DNA from: Meconema thalassinum
Lineage: Eukaryota > Arthropoda > Insecta > Orthoptera > Tettigoniidae
NCBI GenBank assembly: GCA_946902985.2
Contig: OX336389.2
Location: 786,098,979-786,162,978, forward strand
Direction: 5' to 3'
DNA: 64,000 nt
A program made the translations under genes and the position numbers. The notes beneath the pieces are model-generated. The model was not told where the DNA came from. It made no database searches and saw only the letters and a list, made by a program, of their open reading frames with translations. Shown here one piece after another: positions 44,215-55,880 of this stretch. Numbering within the stretch: the stretch's first letter is position 1; every line of letters starts with the position of its first letter.

Positions 44215-44252
44215 CTAATTTATTTATTTACTTATTTATTTATTTATTTTAA
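44215..44252. repeat. (TTTA)n microsatellite
   Basis: TTTA/ATTT repeats, slightly interrupted. Confidence 0.88.
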
Positions 44253-44765
44253 ACTTCATTAAGTATTAGAGGTGGTTACATGACCACTCAGACAATCACA
44301 ACAAAGGGAAGTGATTACACTACCCATGGTGTAACTATAGAATCGAAGGATAACAATCTGTAGTGCAGACATGAAAGTATTGATATGTACATAGACAAGT
44401 GTTGAAAGTATACAAGACGCCAAAAACTATTTAAACCTTGGAATGCATACACGTTTTCCATTCAAATTAATCACTGGTAAATATTTCCCCATCTAGAAGA
44501 AGAACTCTGCTGACGCACGTCTATGGTACATTTTATTCATGAAAAGCGAGGGCTGATATTTGGTAGCTAGGAGTGCCTGTGTTTGAGATGTGGTGATTGT
44601 TGTTATAATGGTAGGAGCATCGAGGTTATCTTCCCCTGCCCGTGTTGTAATTTTTATGATTGGGTATTGTGAGATTAAAGAATCGTGGTGAATGTTAAAT
44701 ATTTATATGTTCAAAAGTCACACATTTTAAGCTCACCGGACAAAAAACAAAATTTAGTCACCCCT
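44253..44765. other. No recognisable feature
   Basis: Nothing recognised, apart from the GTGGTGATTGTTGTTATAATG motif near 44590 that recurs loosely elsewhere. Confidence 0.45.
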
Positions 44766-44769
44766 TGCA

Positions 44770-45760
44770 GACATCGTTCTATTACCGCGTAAAACCACCT
44801 GTAGCCTTGATAACCGTCTTCATTCTGAGGAGTCCACACGTTTCTGTATGTATGCCTCTATAGTTAAAGCCACTATTAGATCCCTTAGAACCACCAAATT
44901 TCGGGGATGTTCCAGCATTTCACCCCTGTTCTGTTTTGTTGTTGCTTGTTGTTTCATTTAAGGGGCTTGGACATAGTGGTCATTCAGCCCCGTGTAATTG
45001 GGTTTGTCTGGTGTCCTATGTTATTAAGGTGTTTATTTGTGTATTTTATGATTGTATTTTTTATTCAGGTGAGGGTTGGGAAAAAGTCGTTCGTGGCCTT
45101 AAGTCAGGAGCCTGGAGTAGAAGTGGGGAAACAACGGAAAACCACTTCCAGGATAGCCAAGGTGGGCATCGAACCTACTGTACTTCTCAGTTTTTGTTCA
45201 CGAGGCTGAGTGTACCTCGTTCCAGGCTTCAGACCAGAATTGAATTTCTTGACAGATCCGGGAATGGAACCAGCACCTCTGGGGCGACAGCCAATAATGC
45301 TAGCCGCTACACTACGAGGTGGACCACCCCTGTTCTAAATAGTCCCACATATTTCCTATGGGATTAAGATTGGGTGACTTTGGGGGATATTTATGGTGCA
45401 ACCGGGCGATCTACTGTATGTGTGTTTGCCGAACCAGTCATATATGCTTTTTTGAAAATGGGAACGACCACAGCTTGAAGTTTAAATAAAAGATCACAGT
45501 GAGCATTGACATAATACATTCTGGTTTATATTTAAGTTGACCTGAATGAGTGGGCCGAAATCATGTCACAACAAACCTACGTAGAAATTAGTATAGAACC
45601 AATTCTGGCCTGAACACACGTCCTGTGGGTAAAATGCTCTATTGGACCGTCAACGCACTGAAGCGCCTTGCATCATTTGAAGCAAGCCAAATTGTGACTT
45701 GTCAGACCACAGTAAATACTCCCACTTTATGTGTAGTTTGGCCCAGCTAAGATATGCAGC
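44770..45760 (-). pseudogene. Tc1-like transposase relic, split by a SINE
   Basis: The minus strand right of the SINE encodes WSDKSQFGLLQMMQG (compare the family's VxFSDES-x-F region, first catalytic Asp) near 45700 and ends with HPNLNPIGNMWDYLEQG near 45370-45340 (compare SPDLNPIE-x-xWD). The family's catalytic E after NPI has become G. Sequence continues left of the SINE at 44770-44920. Stops and frame changes are frequent. The S3 SINE at 44921-45336 was inserted into it after the relic formed. Confidence 0.68.
44921..45336 (-). mobile_element. SINE S3, full length, 12-bp TSD
   Basis: Element 44933-45324 on the minus strand is flanked by exact CACCCCTGTTCT at 44921-44932 and 45325-45336. 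Head GTCCACCTCGTAGTGTAGCG, GTTCCATTCCCGG box B, linker GGAACGAGGTACACTCAGCC, second box-B-like GGTTCGATGCCCACC and tail CCCCTTAAATGAAACAACAA are all present. It defines the full S3 length at about 392 bp. Confidence 0.93.
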
Positions 45761-46085
45761 TTGACACACATACTCTACTACTACACTGCAATGGATTTGT
45801 CATATGGCCTCCCGGAACACCATCTACAGCGCTCTAAAGTGATTGTTGTGCTTTTTATCTTAAGAGGTGCATTTTGGCAAATTGCTGCAAAAAAATAAGA
45901 TACTTTTCAATTAAAAGTAAAAAATGTGCAACAATATATGTGTAACTTCAAGAAATATACTGTACCGGTCTACTAGACATAGTATTTTTGGAGTCTATTA
46001 CGAGTATTAAGAGCGTTTGGCCCTCACCTTGGCAACAATTTACGAATTATTACTGAAATTGGAATTGTATTGTTTAACTATAATA
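45761..46085. other. No recognisable feature
   Basis: Possibly the far end of the Tc1 relic, but too decayed to say. Confidence 0.4.
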
Positions 46086-46303
46086 ATGTTATGGCTTTTC
46101 CGTCCCTTTTAACTACTGCGACACTTAGAGATGCCTGAGTGCTTGCATTTTGCCCCGAAGGGGATCTTTAACGTGCCAGTAAATCTACTGACGGCTCCTT
46201 CACATTTAATCACCCTCAAATGCCAACTGACTGCACCGGGATTCGATTCAGTTAACTTAGACTCATGAGGTGAGAACGTTATCGCTGAGCCACGCAGCCA
46301 GCC
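46086..46303 (-). mobile_element. SINE S1, full length
   Basis: Minus strand: head GGCTGCGTGGCTCAGCGATA at the right, box B region with ATCGAATCCCGG, body CCCCTTCGGGGCAAAATGC, tail GGGACGGAAAAGCCATAACA. Confidence 0.86.
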
Positions 46304-46722
46304 AATATTGTTTTGTTTTAGAGTTCACTGCATGAAAGATTTGCTTGATCATTCAGTAAAGGCGCCAGATTAAACATCAATGTACGTAGCTGTGTGATTC
46401 CCAGATTATTTTGAAAAGAGTAAAGTCGTTTATTTTCTTTTTGGTTACCTCTATTTGGTTGTCAGAAACACATCAACCACTAAACTGATTGATGTTGATC
46501 AAGAACTGCTTCATATGGATCTCGTCAAGCATAATCGGTGCTTAATAACCTTAGCAGGGTTATTTATTTCAGATGACTGGATCCAGACGTTAATTGAGAG
46601 GAGGATGAACTCCATCTACAGTGAAAATTGGGTTTGATGGAGCCTGAAGTAAGGAGACCTACCTTCAAAGAACTTAATTTGTTAAACTGAACAAGCTTTA
46701 TCCTTATTATAGGCCTACCACT
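46304..46722. other. No recognisable feature
   Basis: Nothing recognised. Confidence 0.5.
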
Positions 46723-46974
46723 TTGTACATTAGTAGACTGGCTGCGTGGCTCAGTGGTAACGTTCTCGCCTGCTGATCTCAAGATAACGGGATCGAATCC
46801 TGGCGCAGTCAGTTGGCATTTGAGGATGCGCAAATGCGAGGGAGCCATGTCAGTAGATTTACTGGCACATTAAGATCCCCTTCTGGGCAAATTTCCGGCA
46901 CCCTGGCATCTCTAAAAGCCACAGTAGTTAAGAGGGACGTAAAACCAATAACATTATTATGATTGTGCATTAGT
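46723..46974 (+). mobile_element. SINE S1, full length, 12-bp TSD
   Basis: Element 46735-46962 with box A TGGCTCAGTGG near 46747 and box B GGATCGAATCC ending at 46800. It is flanked by TTGTACATTAGT at 46723-46734 and TTGTGCATTAGT at 46963-46974, one mismatch. Confidence 0.92.
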
Positions 46975-47692
46975 TGTGAGGGAGCAGTGAGGAGAGATGC
47001 TGGCAATCAAGTCGAAGAAAATTACACAAATAACTACACTGCGAACTGTGTATTTCAGAGATTCCTTCTGCAATATTTATATTTTTGAACGCTGAGGCTT
47101 TACAAAAGCTGGGTTTCTGGATCCTAAAGAGGTGGCGGTGAATCTCGTATTTCAATGGTAAGTAACTTTGCCGGGATTGAATCTAACAACATTGGGCACA
47201 GTAGATATGCTAGACAAACAACACACAAACCAACTAAAACAAAGAAGTGATGCCAACGTATGAGGAAATAATTCTTCCATACTCAATACAATCCAACCTA
47301 CTTAAGCAATGAAGTGATGCCAACGTATGAGGAAATAATCTTTCCATACTCAATGCAATATACGGTATATTGTATTTTTGTAATCTCTGCATATTAAAGG
47401 TAAATGCCAATCACTCACTCATCACGACATCTCTGAAACCCCCGAACCTGGGAACTTAATTGTTTTCTTGGATGTTTCATTAATTTTATAGGGAAGGGAT
47501 AAGACGAAATGTATCAAAATTCCAATTCTAAAAGTTGAAACATAGGGGTTGAACAGATAGGCGTTTTCCAAATTTGTTTAAGCTACAAACATGAAATTTA
47601 ACATGCGAGCTCTCTGATTAAATCGATCAGACACGTGTTTGAGGAAACTTTGATCTGATGTAGTTATAGTGGTGAAAATGTGGGTTTAAAAT
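46975..47692. repeat. Sparse region with a 66-bp direct duplication
   Basis: GAAGTGATGCCAACGTATGA starts at 47245 and again at 47311, and similarity runs on through GGAAATAAT and CATACTCAAT. The rest of the stretch holds nothing I recognise. Confidence 0.8.
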
Positions 47693-47942
47693 TCCTTAAA
47701 AGATAATAATAATGTTATTGGTTTTACGTCCCCTTTAACTACCCTGGCTTTTAGAGACGCCGGGGTGCCGGAATTTTGCCCCGAAGGGGATCTTTAACGT
47801 GCCAGTAAATGTACTGACACGGCTCCCTCGCATTTGCGCACCCTCAAATGCCAGCTGACTGCGCCAGGTTTCGAACCTGCAACCTTGGGCTCAGCAAGCG
47901 AGAACGTTACCCCTGAGCCACGCAGCCAGACTCCTTAAAAGA
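47693..47942 (-). mobile_element. SINE S1, full length, 11-bp TSD
   Basis: Element 47704-47931 on the minus strand is flanked by exact TCCTTAAAAGA at 47693-47703 and 47932-47942. The sequence is close to consensus (CCCCTTCGGGGCAAAATTCC intact), suggesting a fairly recent insertion. Confidence 0.93.
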
Positions 47943-48504
47943 GTGTATAGTCTATATCCACAACAGTTTGAGGGCGAAACGTTTAACTTGAGACAAATTT
48001 CTCAAAATAAGAAAATGTGTGTTCGAACTACTGTACTTTAGAACAGTCTGTCCACGATGCTCAGGGCGAGAGAGTGTATGTATTTGGAAAAAGTGATATT
48101 TTAATAATCCGTTATGTTATGAACAATGCAATAAAAGTCTTATCCGGCAACAAATCACCCGCATGAATTTTAGGTGATGTATTTTTGTTGTTACAGTCTC
48201 TGCCGCAGATATCCTTAGTTCTTTGATTTAGTCGAAAGGATGGCCGCAAGACTATCGCAGATTTTAGTATGGTACGCCAGTATGAATGGATGGATAATTC
48301 CAGCATCGGTTCAAAGCACTTCTACGATGCCCCAAAATGAGCTTATCAACGTAGATATACTGTATTCATTAAGTACGTAACAGTATTTATATAGATAATA
48401 TATTATTGCTTGAGTTAAAGGCTGGGAGCTTGCAAAAGGATATATAACTTTTGATACTCGGGACGTTAGTAATTAGACTACTTACCATCATTGCCTAGGT
48501 TAAT
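47943..48504. other. No recognisable feature
   Basis: Nothing recognised. Confidence 0.5.
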
Positions 48505-49043
48505 TATCGAAACGTTCACTTCGATCTTTTGATCAGGACACAAAACATAGAAACTAAATTTTACATTTTGGCACAGCCGCCATATTGCTTTTAGGAGAAA
48601 TATTTAATTGAATTGGATGCCAGTAGATAACATCTTGTATAAACAAGTTTCACTGCGCTCGGTTTATTAAAGCTTGAGAAAATACCATTCAAATATTTTA
48701 ACTTCGCTTGGCCGCCATGGTGGTTTTGTACTTAATAAGTTTCAACCATCACACAGATGAACTTACCGTTGTATTCTCTATCGACATACAAAATGTCAGG
48801 GTGATATCAGTAATATGTTTGGATATATAGAATGCCGGTGATATATTTCACACAGCTGCCATGTTGGATTGGTGAAACGCATTTAAATTTGAAGAGTTTG
48901 GCCGGTGTTGGACAAAATAATACTATGTCCTTACCGAGATTCATTAAAATCACTCCAGCCGTTTAGATTTGATTAGTGGGGGACTCCCACGGACAAAAGG
49001 TGATCTAATAAGCCTACTTTTTCATGTGATGAAAATAGGCTAA
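48505..49043 (+). mobile_element. Dispersed element M, copy 4
   Basis: AACGTTCACTTCGATC, ACAGCCGCCATATTGC, GGCCGCCATGGTGG, ACAAAATGTCAGGGTGATA and CACTCCAGCCGTTTAGATTT follow the M order. The terminal hairpin AGCCTACTTTTTCAT / ATGAAAATAGGCT is at 49011-49041 and the element closes with CTAA. Confidence 0.72.
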
Positions 49044-49596
49044 CAAAAAGGACAATGAGGTTAATCATATCAGCGTGGGGATTTGAACTTCTGTGCTCCG
49101 AATGTGTAGCTACCCAGTCCAGTCATAGAGCGTGCCTTAGATATCACGGCTATGCTGGTGTGCTTTACGAATTCAAGCAAGGAGTTGCACATACATTATC
49201 AATCTATTTGATCTTGCTACAAGTATTTAAGGAAAATAATGATGTTGAACAATTTTCCATTTCCTCTAGTTGGTGGTGGTGGAGCCTAACTAAGAGTGCG
49301 GTATAACATGTACTCCTAATGCAGCAAGCACTAATCTGAGTTGCCTTGGGCATGGGTGTGCGCACTGGATCAAATTGCACGTTTAACCACCGCAAATTAA
49401 GCCATCACAGTCGTTTAATTTACTCAGAGTAGCGGAGTGCACATAAATCAATAGGCTCCAAAAAATAAACTGTAGCAATAGGAATTGACGGCAATGGAAT
49501 ATTAACAGTCCGGTATAGCTACGCGTGCTAAGGCACGAAGCAGACAATAACAAGACTAATGGGTTGGGCCCCACCGTCAGCCATCCTTCAGTTTCG
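49044..49596. other. No recognisable feature
   Basis: Nothing recognised. A short GGT run occurs at about 49272-49280. Confidence 0.5.
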
Positions 49597-49985
49597 CGTT
49601 GTTGTTGTTGTTGTTTTTTTTCATTCGGGGGTATGCTACATTGCGGTCATTCAGCCCCGTGGACTTGATTGTGTGTAGGATTCTGACAGATAAGTTGCGT
49701 TATTTTGGCATCTGTAGTAGTGTGTGTATTTTTAATTGAGTCTAGGATTGGGAAGGAGGCAGCCGTGGCCTTACATTAGCTACCACCCTGGGATTGCTTG
49801 GAGTAGTAGCAGAAAACAACTTATAAAATTGCCGAGGTGGTAATCGAGCCCACCTCTTCTTTGTTCCACCCCACAAGGCTGACTATACCCCGTTCTAGCC
49901 CGGTGACCAGAGTTACTTTCTTGGATGAACTGGGAATTGAATCTAGGACCTTTGGGATCGGCGTCTCAACATGCAGGCCTATCCC
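49597..49985 (-). mobile_element. SINE S3, full length
   Basis: Minus strand: the head at the right is decayed (GATTCAATTCCCAG box B). The linker AGAACGGGGTATAGTCAGCC, second box-B-like GCTCGATTACCACCTCGGC and the tail CACGGGGCTGAATGACCGCA with an (AAC)n end at the left are clear. Confidence 0.83.
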
Positions 49986-50129
49986 GAAACCCCAGAAGGT
50001 TGACACTACCATTTCCTTCATCCTCGGCCCAATAATACGAAAAGCCGTTCTTAAGAGACCGAACGCTACTGTTTTGTTATCAAATTGTGTTTTGCCACTT
50101 TCTAATTCAGCTTCCCTGTGAAATAAATA

Positions 50130-50631
50130 TACAGGTTGTTTTAAAAGAATATACGTATTACAAAGTAGGTCTATTATGTTGTCAAAACTATCGATCGCTA
50201 CGCCACGGCTTGGTTATTAGAGGAACGAATACATAGTCTAGTTTATATTTATTGCCACTAGATGTCAGCACTTAGCACTTCTCAGCTGGCCTTCACGGTT
50301 CCTGGATTTGACGCCCTGTGACTTCTTCCCGAGGGGTTTAGTCAATGACAGCGTCTATATACCACCACTACAACCGAACCTAGAAGAGTTGAAGAACCGG
50401 ATCCATACCGCCATACCATCCGTAACAATGGGAATTCTTACCCGAGTGTGGGTGGAATATGAGTATCAATGTGAAATTTATTATTCATGCCGTTGGTGGT
50501 AGACATATTCTGTAATCTAAACTTGAGAGATTCGTAAATATGTGTACCAAGTTTCATAGTTGTATGTCTTACAGTTAAAAAACACAGTATATTCGTTCGA
50601 AATACGTATATTCTTTTTGAAACACTCTGTA
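50130..50631 (+). mobile_element. Tc1/mariner relic, TA target, inverted ends
   Basis: Element 50132-50629 sits between TA dinucleotides (50130-50131 and 50630-50631). Its ends are inverted: CAGGTTGTTTTAAAAGAATA on the left and CAGAGTGTTTCAAAAAGAAT on the right, both running into TACGTATT. It contains a C-terminal transposase remnant in the plus direction. At 498 bp it is an internally deleted copy. Confidence 0.85.
50285..50502 (+). pseudogene. Tc1/mariner transposase C-terminal fragment
   Basis: The plus strand reads W-P-S-R-F-L-D-L-T-P-C-D-F-F-P-R-G, then NDSVYIPPLQPNLEELKNRI and HTAIPSVTMGILTRVW. From family knowledge, insect mariner-type transposases have WPxRSPDLTPCDFFLWG here, with the D of PCDFF as the third catalytic acid. 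That D is present, but SP has become FL and W has become R. The N-terminal HTH and the first two catalytic acids are deleted. The flanking TIRs and TA support the superfamily. Confidence 0.75.
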
Positions 50632-50639
50632 TATAAATA

Positions 50640-51164
50640 TATACAAATATATACAAACTGCATGCGACCTTTTGACCTATATATATATATATACAAATAT
50701 ATTTCTACTCGGAATGCCCTCGTATATTGGTAGAGCTGAGAAACAAACCATGGGGCGTTGGGATGTGGATATAACCTGTAAATAAAACATGAAGATTGAA
50801 TTTGCCTTACGCCAAGTGTTTCAATGTGTATCAAAGCAATGTTCTATCTAGAAGCGACGTGTTTAACGTCATTGTCAAGAAGACTGCAAAGCCACGAGTA
50901 ATATTTCCATGATACTGGCTTCAAGCGTCTTTGTGACGTCACACCTAAATATCGTGTAATGAGTTTGTAAGCCAGTCTCCATTGCGAAAGCTTTCAATGC
51001 AAAGTACATACGACCTTTTGATATGGGGAGCATAAAGGTGCTTGAACAGTAGGGGCTGATCGAGGCTAATGCTATGCGACATTGTTCGCTCGCCATTTAG
51101 TGGTTACACTCGTCTACTTGCGGGTACGAAACCCAACTTCCGCGACCACAATATCGGTCTGTGG
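50640..51164. other. AT-rich stretch with small (AT)n tracts
   Basis: ATATAT tracts near 50632-50700. Nothing else is recognised to 51164. Confidence 0.5.
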
Positions 51165-51790
51165 TGATCCCAATATACAGTAAAGTACAGCACAGAGAGG
51201 TTCACAGACTTGGAATCCTATGGGGCGCACAGTATACAGGGAGATTCATAGACATTGGTCCCTTAGGAGAGGATAATATGCAGACAGAGTCACAGACTTT
51301 GGGCCGTTAGGAGAGGTAAATATGCAGGGAGAATCACAGACCTTGGGGCCTTATGAGAGTTTAACATGCAGGGAGATTTACAGACTTTGTGCCCTTCGGG
51401 GAGGTTAATATGCAGGGAGAATCATAGACTCTGGGACCTTAGGAAAGATTAATATGCAGAGAGAATCACAGACATTGCGTTCTTAGAAGAGGTTAATCTG
51501 TAGGGAGAATCACAGACTTTGTGCCCTGAGGAGAGCTTAATATGCAGGGAGAATCATAGACTTTGGGTTTTTAGGAGAGGTTAATATACGTGAAGATGCA
51601 CAACATTGTGCCCTTAGGGAGATTACAGACTTTGGACTCTTATGATAGATTAATATACATGGTGGTTCATAGATCTCGGGCCCAGTGGGAAGCTCAGTAC
51701 ACGGGAAGATTTACAGTCCTGTGGAGAGTTTATAAAGGGTGGTCAACAGAACGTAGACCCAGTGGAGGGCCCAATATATAGGGTGACTCT
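51165..51790 (+). repeat. 44-bp minisatellite, about 14 units
   Basis: Units contain ATGCAGGGAGAATCACAGAC and GCCCTTAGGAGAGGTTAAT. Anchors at 51278, 51322, 51365, 51410, 51453, 51498 and 51542 give steps of 43-45. The edges are more diverged, and the last units (about 51650-51790) shift towards CCCAGTGGGAAGCTCAGTA. Confidence 0.93.
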
Positions 51791-53164
51791 CCGACCGTTA
51801 GCCCTGTTTGGCGCTAGACATGCAAGGTGAATAAAAAAATAAATGTCAAGATCCTAACGTCGTATTTTAAACCGGTGTATATTGTGTCTCGAAAGTTTTA
51901 TGAATGTGATCAGATCAAACAAAACAAAAGAAAAAAGCAAATTACCTTTATTGGCCTTCCTCAGCTGGACAGGGAGCAACCCGGCTTACCCCAGACCAAA
52001 CACCGTGGCCTCAGAAAAATTCCTGTCGACCTTCCAAATGAAAGCCTTCGTGAAATAGCATCATAGGTTCTTGACATGCACCTTATATGAAATGCTATAC
52101 TCGTCGAATAACAAACATTCAATTTTTGACATTCTGTATTTCTACCCCTTTATTATCCACCACAACTCAACATAACGATCGTAAATCATATGTAAACTGT
52201 AAACAAATGGCTCTTCAGTAATCGATCGCAAATCCACTCGCACACGTAGCCCTACGTGGATTGCTACCACGTTCGAAAAGGAAACCATCAATTGTAGAAT
52301 CATTTACCAGCATGAGCCGCACTCTCTCAATCCCGTCTGGAGTTCGGCATACTGTACAGTATCTGTGTCCAACCTGAATGATGCTCATCCTCAGTCATTT
52401 ACTTCCCGTCGCCAACAGTTTGAACCATTCGTAAACCCATTATTGCTCCAAGCTTCTATAATTGTACCTCTGTTTCGTGTACATCCGTCACCGTTCTTCT
52501 TCGTTTGTAGCAGAACTTGATGTTTAATCGTTGATCCATTTCACTCTGATACCAATCCAGTTTGACCGCACATAGTGAGTTTGCTATGACAGTCATGCGC
52601 ATGTACACCTGCTCAATGTTGCCGTTGAGATACTGCACCATTTGTCGAACTTCTTTGACGCACCATGTATACATATGTTTATTATTATTAGTATTATTAT
52701 TATGGTGATTATGATTATGATACAGCAACTAAATGGCAGGAGAGTGTGTGGATCTGGTGCCGACACGTTTTAGCAGGGTAATGATGTTGATCAGAATCAG
52801 TCACTGACATGCTGTCTCGCGGTACCCAGTCCTATCAAATTAGCACGAAGCTGGATTTGAAGCACGCCTTATCGATCAGCAGATAAACATTCACCGATAT
52901 GAAACCGAGCTTGATTAATGATCAGTGCCTTCCTTACTGTCACAGAGGCGATAGCAATGATGTGACTTTCTGGTCGACTGCTCACATTGAACGTTTGGTG
53001 GTAATTGGAACATCGAGGTCATATCCCCTTATTCTGAAACTTTTATGAGACTTTTAGAGAAGAGTTCATGTCATTAATTTACTCAAGGGTGTAGTATAAT
53101 ATTGGCCCTTGGCCTCTTATATCTGTCTGATAAGCTGTGAAATTTAGTGTCTATAATAATGGTT
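51791..53164. other. No recognisable feature
   Basis: About 1.4 kb. Short frames (79 and 90 codons) lack known motifs, and a small ATT run near 52680 is the only repeat. Confidence 0.45.
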
Positions 53165-53167
53165 GTA

Positions 53168-53335
53168 ATTTGTTATTAATTCATTTCAGGGGCTTGGTAC
53201 ATCTTCATCATCAGCCCCAACCGTAATGATGGTGCGTGGCCTCCAAGCACGAGAACTTGAATAATGGCAACACTTCCCAGATTCCTGATGTGAGAGTGTG
53301 GCAGAACCTGATCAAACCACAACTCAGGATATCCC
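53168..53335 (-). mobile_element. SINE S3/S4 tail fragment
   Basis: Minus strand: CTCCCACATCAGGAATCTGG is followed by a rearranged body and the end GGGGCTGATGATGAAGATGT / CCCCTGAAATGAATTAATA. The head is missing and an internal stretch of the tail is deleted. Confidence 0.6.
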
Positions 53336-53607
53336 TTTTCATCTCATGGAACAGATCTTACGAGGGAACGCTACGATTTCGGACATCGAATATTTAAAAA
53401 AAATGTATATGCGAGAAGGTTTTTTCAAGCTAAAATAAGTTTTACGCTTAGTTCTTTTTAAGTGAGGAGGGTCAGGATCTCCAAATTGGTGGTCCGTACT
53501 CTGATTAGAAGCCTTTAATTGTCAGTGCTCGCAGCCAGTGATTTTGCTTTCTTGTCTTTCCTTTCGTAGGAGGAGGGGTGGCTGTAGGCCCACTATTTAT
53601 ATATTTT
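53336..53607. other. No recognisable feature
   Basis: Short flank before element H copy 2. Confidence 0.5.
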
Positions 53608-53731
53608 ACTAGCAGTAGTGCCCAGCTTCGCCCGGTGGATTAATTTGTTTTATGGATGACAATGAATACTACTACAGAACTGGCACATGATACTTAAACT
53701 ACCAGCAAATATATATATATAACTTTTTGTG

Positions 53732-53756
53732 GTGGTGGTGGTGGTGGTGGTGGTTG
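53732..53756. repeat. (GGT)n microsatellite inside H
   Basis: Eight GGT units, the complement of the CCA tract in H copy 1. Confidence 0.95.
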
Positions 53757-54559
53757 TAAAGAGGGTGATAAGCAGTAAAGTATAATGGACGTAACATTTA
53801 GGTCATTTTCCCCTAATGATAATAATGATAATAATGAATAGGGAAACGGCTATTTACTAACTACAGCACTGACACATGTAATTTACAAACAAATTTCTAA
53901 AAATGATTAGAAAGAGGAGTAGCCTAAGTGAAATAAAAGACACTGCCTAGGGCCTATATCTCGTTGTCTGTTAGAAATGTAGAGACCAATAGAGTCGTCT
54001 TTTGTCGCATAACGCCGTAGGAAAATAATCAGAACACTTTGGAAAACTTCGGCTGTCCCGAGCTCCTGAGGTAGCAATAGTTTCTATCATTTATGGCCAC
54101 ATAGCGCTCAACGATAACTTTCCGAATAAATTAAGGTAAATTTGAAAGCACCAACGCTTATTGCAGCTGATAACCTCAATGTATTGCACCAACACCATTG
54201 CACTTATACAGATGCATAATATGTTCATGATGATTACTGTTTTAAGGGGCAAAAGAAATCTTTTTGCACTAATTACTCCCCGTGACTTCAATTTATAAGC
54301 AGCGCAAGACTTAACTATTTTCGCAATTCTGCACCAAAACACTGGTAGGGGCGACGTGATGCAGCCCGAATTGCCAGTCAACAATAGACTTATTGAAATA
54401 CTCTTAGAGTTACACTACTACGGACATCAATGACTCTAGGGCCTTAATACATGGCTTTCAAGTTCAGTTTGTTTGTTATTCTAAATGTAGGGAATGGATA
54501 GCGTTGTACAAAATATCAAGTGGACAGTGTTACCAGCAGGGTTTCAAAGTGCATGTATA

Positions 54560-55880
54560 ATTTTTTGCAATTAGGAGCAACGGTGTAGATTTGTGATAAA
54601 GGGCCTAAATGTAGGGAATGGAGTGGTCTGTCCGAAATTTAAATTGGAGAGTGTCACCCAAAGGGTAAGTGTACAAAATGTGGTTCAGATCGGTGAAACG
54701 GTGTAGATTTGTGCCAAAGGGCCTAAATGCAGGGAATGGAGTGGTCTGTCCGAAATTTCATGCTGACAGTGTTACTCGCAAGGTTCCAAAGGGTATATAT
54801 ACACATTTTGGATCAGATCGGTGAAACGGTGTAGATTTGTGTCAAAGGGCCTAAATGCAGGAAATGGAGTGGTCTGTCCGAAATTTCATGCAGACTGTGT
54901 TACTCTCTGGGTTCCAAAGGGTAAGTATACAAATATTGGTTCAGATCGGTGAAACGGTGTAGATTTGTGCCGAAGGGCATAAATGCAGGGAATGGAGTGG
55001 TCTGTCCGAAATTTAAAGTGGAGAGTGTCACCCAAAGGGTAAGTGTACAAAATGTGGTTCAGATCGGTGAAACGGTGTAGATTTGTGCCAAAGGGCCTAA
55101 ATGCAGGGAATGGAGTGGTCTGTCCGAAATTTCATGCTGACAGTGTTACTCGCAAGGTTCCAAAGGGTATGTATACACATTTTGGTTCAGATCGGTGAAA
55201 CGGTGTAGATTTGTGTCAAAGGGCCTAAATGCAGGAAATGGAGTGGTCTGTCCGAAATTTCATGCAGACTGTGTTACTCTCTGGGTTCCAAAGGGTAAGT
55301 ATACAAATATTGGTTCAGATCGGTGAAACGGTGTAGATTTGTGCCGAAGGGCATAAATGCAGGGAATGGAGTGGTCTGTCCGAAATTTAAAGTGGAGAGT
55401 GTCACCCAAAGGGTAAGTGTACAAAATGTGGTTCAGATCGGTGAAACGGTGTAGATTTGTGCCAAAGGGCCTAAATGCAGGGAATGGAGTGGTCTGTCCG
55501 AAATTTCATGCTGACAGTGTTACTCGCAAGGTTCCAAAGGGTATGTATACACATTTTGGTTCAGATCGGTGAAAGGGTGTAGATTTGTGTCAAAGGGCCT
55601 AAATGCAGGAAATGGAGTGGTCTGTCCGAAATTTCATGCAGACTGTGTTACTCTCTGGGTTCCAAAGGGTAAGTATACAAATATTGGTTCAGATCGGTGA
55701 AAAGGTGTAGATTTGTGCCAAAGGGCATAAATGCAGGGAATGGAGTGGTCTGTCCGAAATTTCATGTAAACAGTGTTACTCGCTGGGTTCCAAAAGTTCA
55801 GATCGGTGAAACGGTGTGGATTTGTGCGAAAGGGCCTAAATGCAGGGTTGGAGTGGTCTGTCCGAAATTTAACATAGCCT
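54560..55880 (+). repeat. 128-bp tandem array with 374-bp higher-order unit
   Basis: Anchors at CGGTGAAACG (and variants) fall at 54691, 54819, 54947, 55065, 55193, 55321, 55439, 55567, 55695 and 55804. Steps are 128, 128, 118 repeated twice, then 128, 128 and 109. Three monomer variants therefore alternate as a 374-bp block, confirmed by GGAGAGTGTC at 54646, 55020 and 55394. Corresponding variants in successive blocks are almost identical, while neighbouring variants differ clearly. Confidence 0.96.

Noticed and set aside
44907..45367. 100- and 143-codon frames
   Set aside because: They lie inside the S3 SINE that splits the Tc1 relic.
50640..50720. Promoter-like TATA stretch
   Set aside because: Only low-complexity ATAT tracts next to a transposon end, with no downstream gene.
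54560..55880. CRISPR-like repeat array
   Set aside because: Units are 118-128 bp with no unique spacers, in a eukaryotic transposon. It is a tandem satellite.
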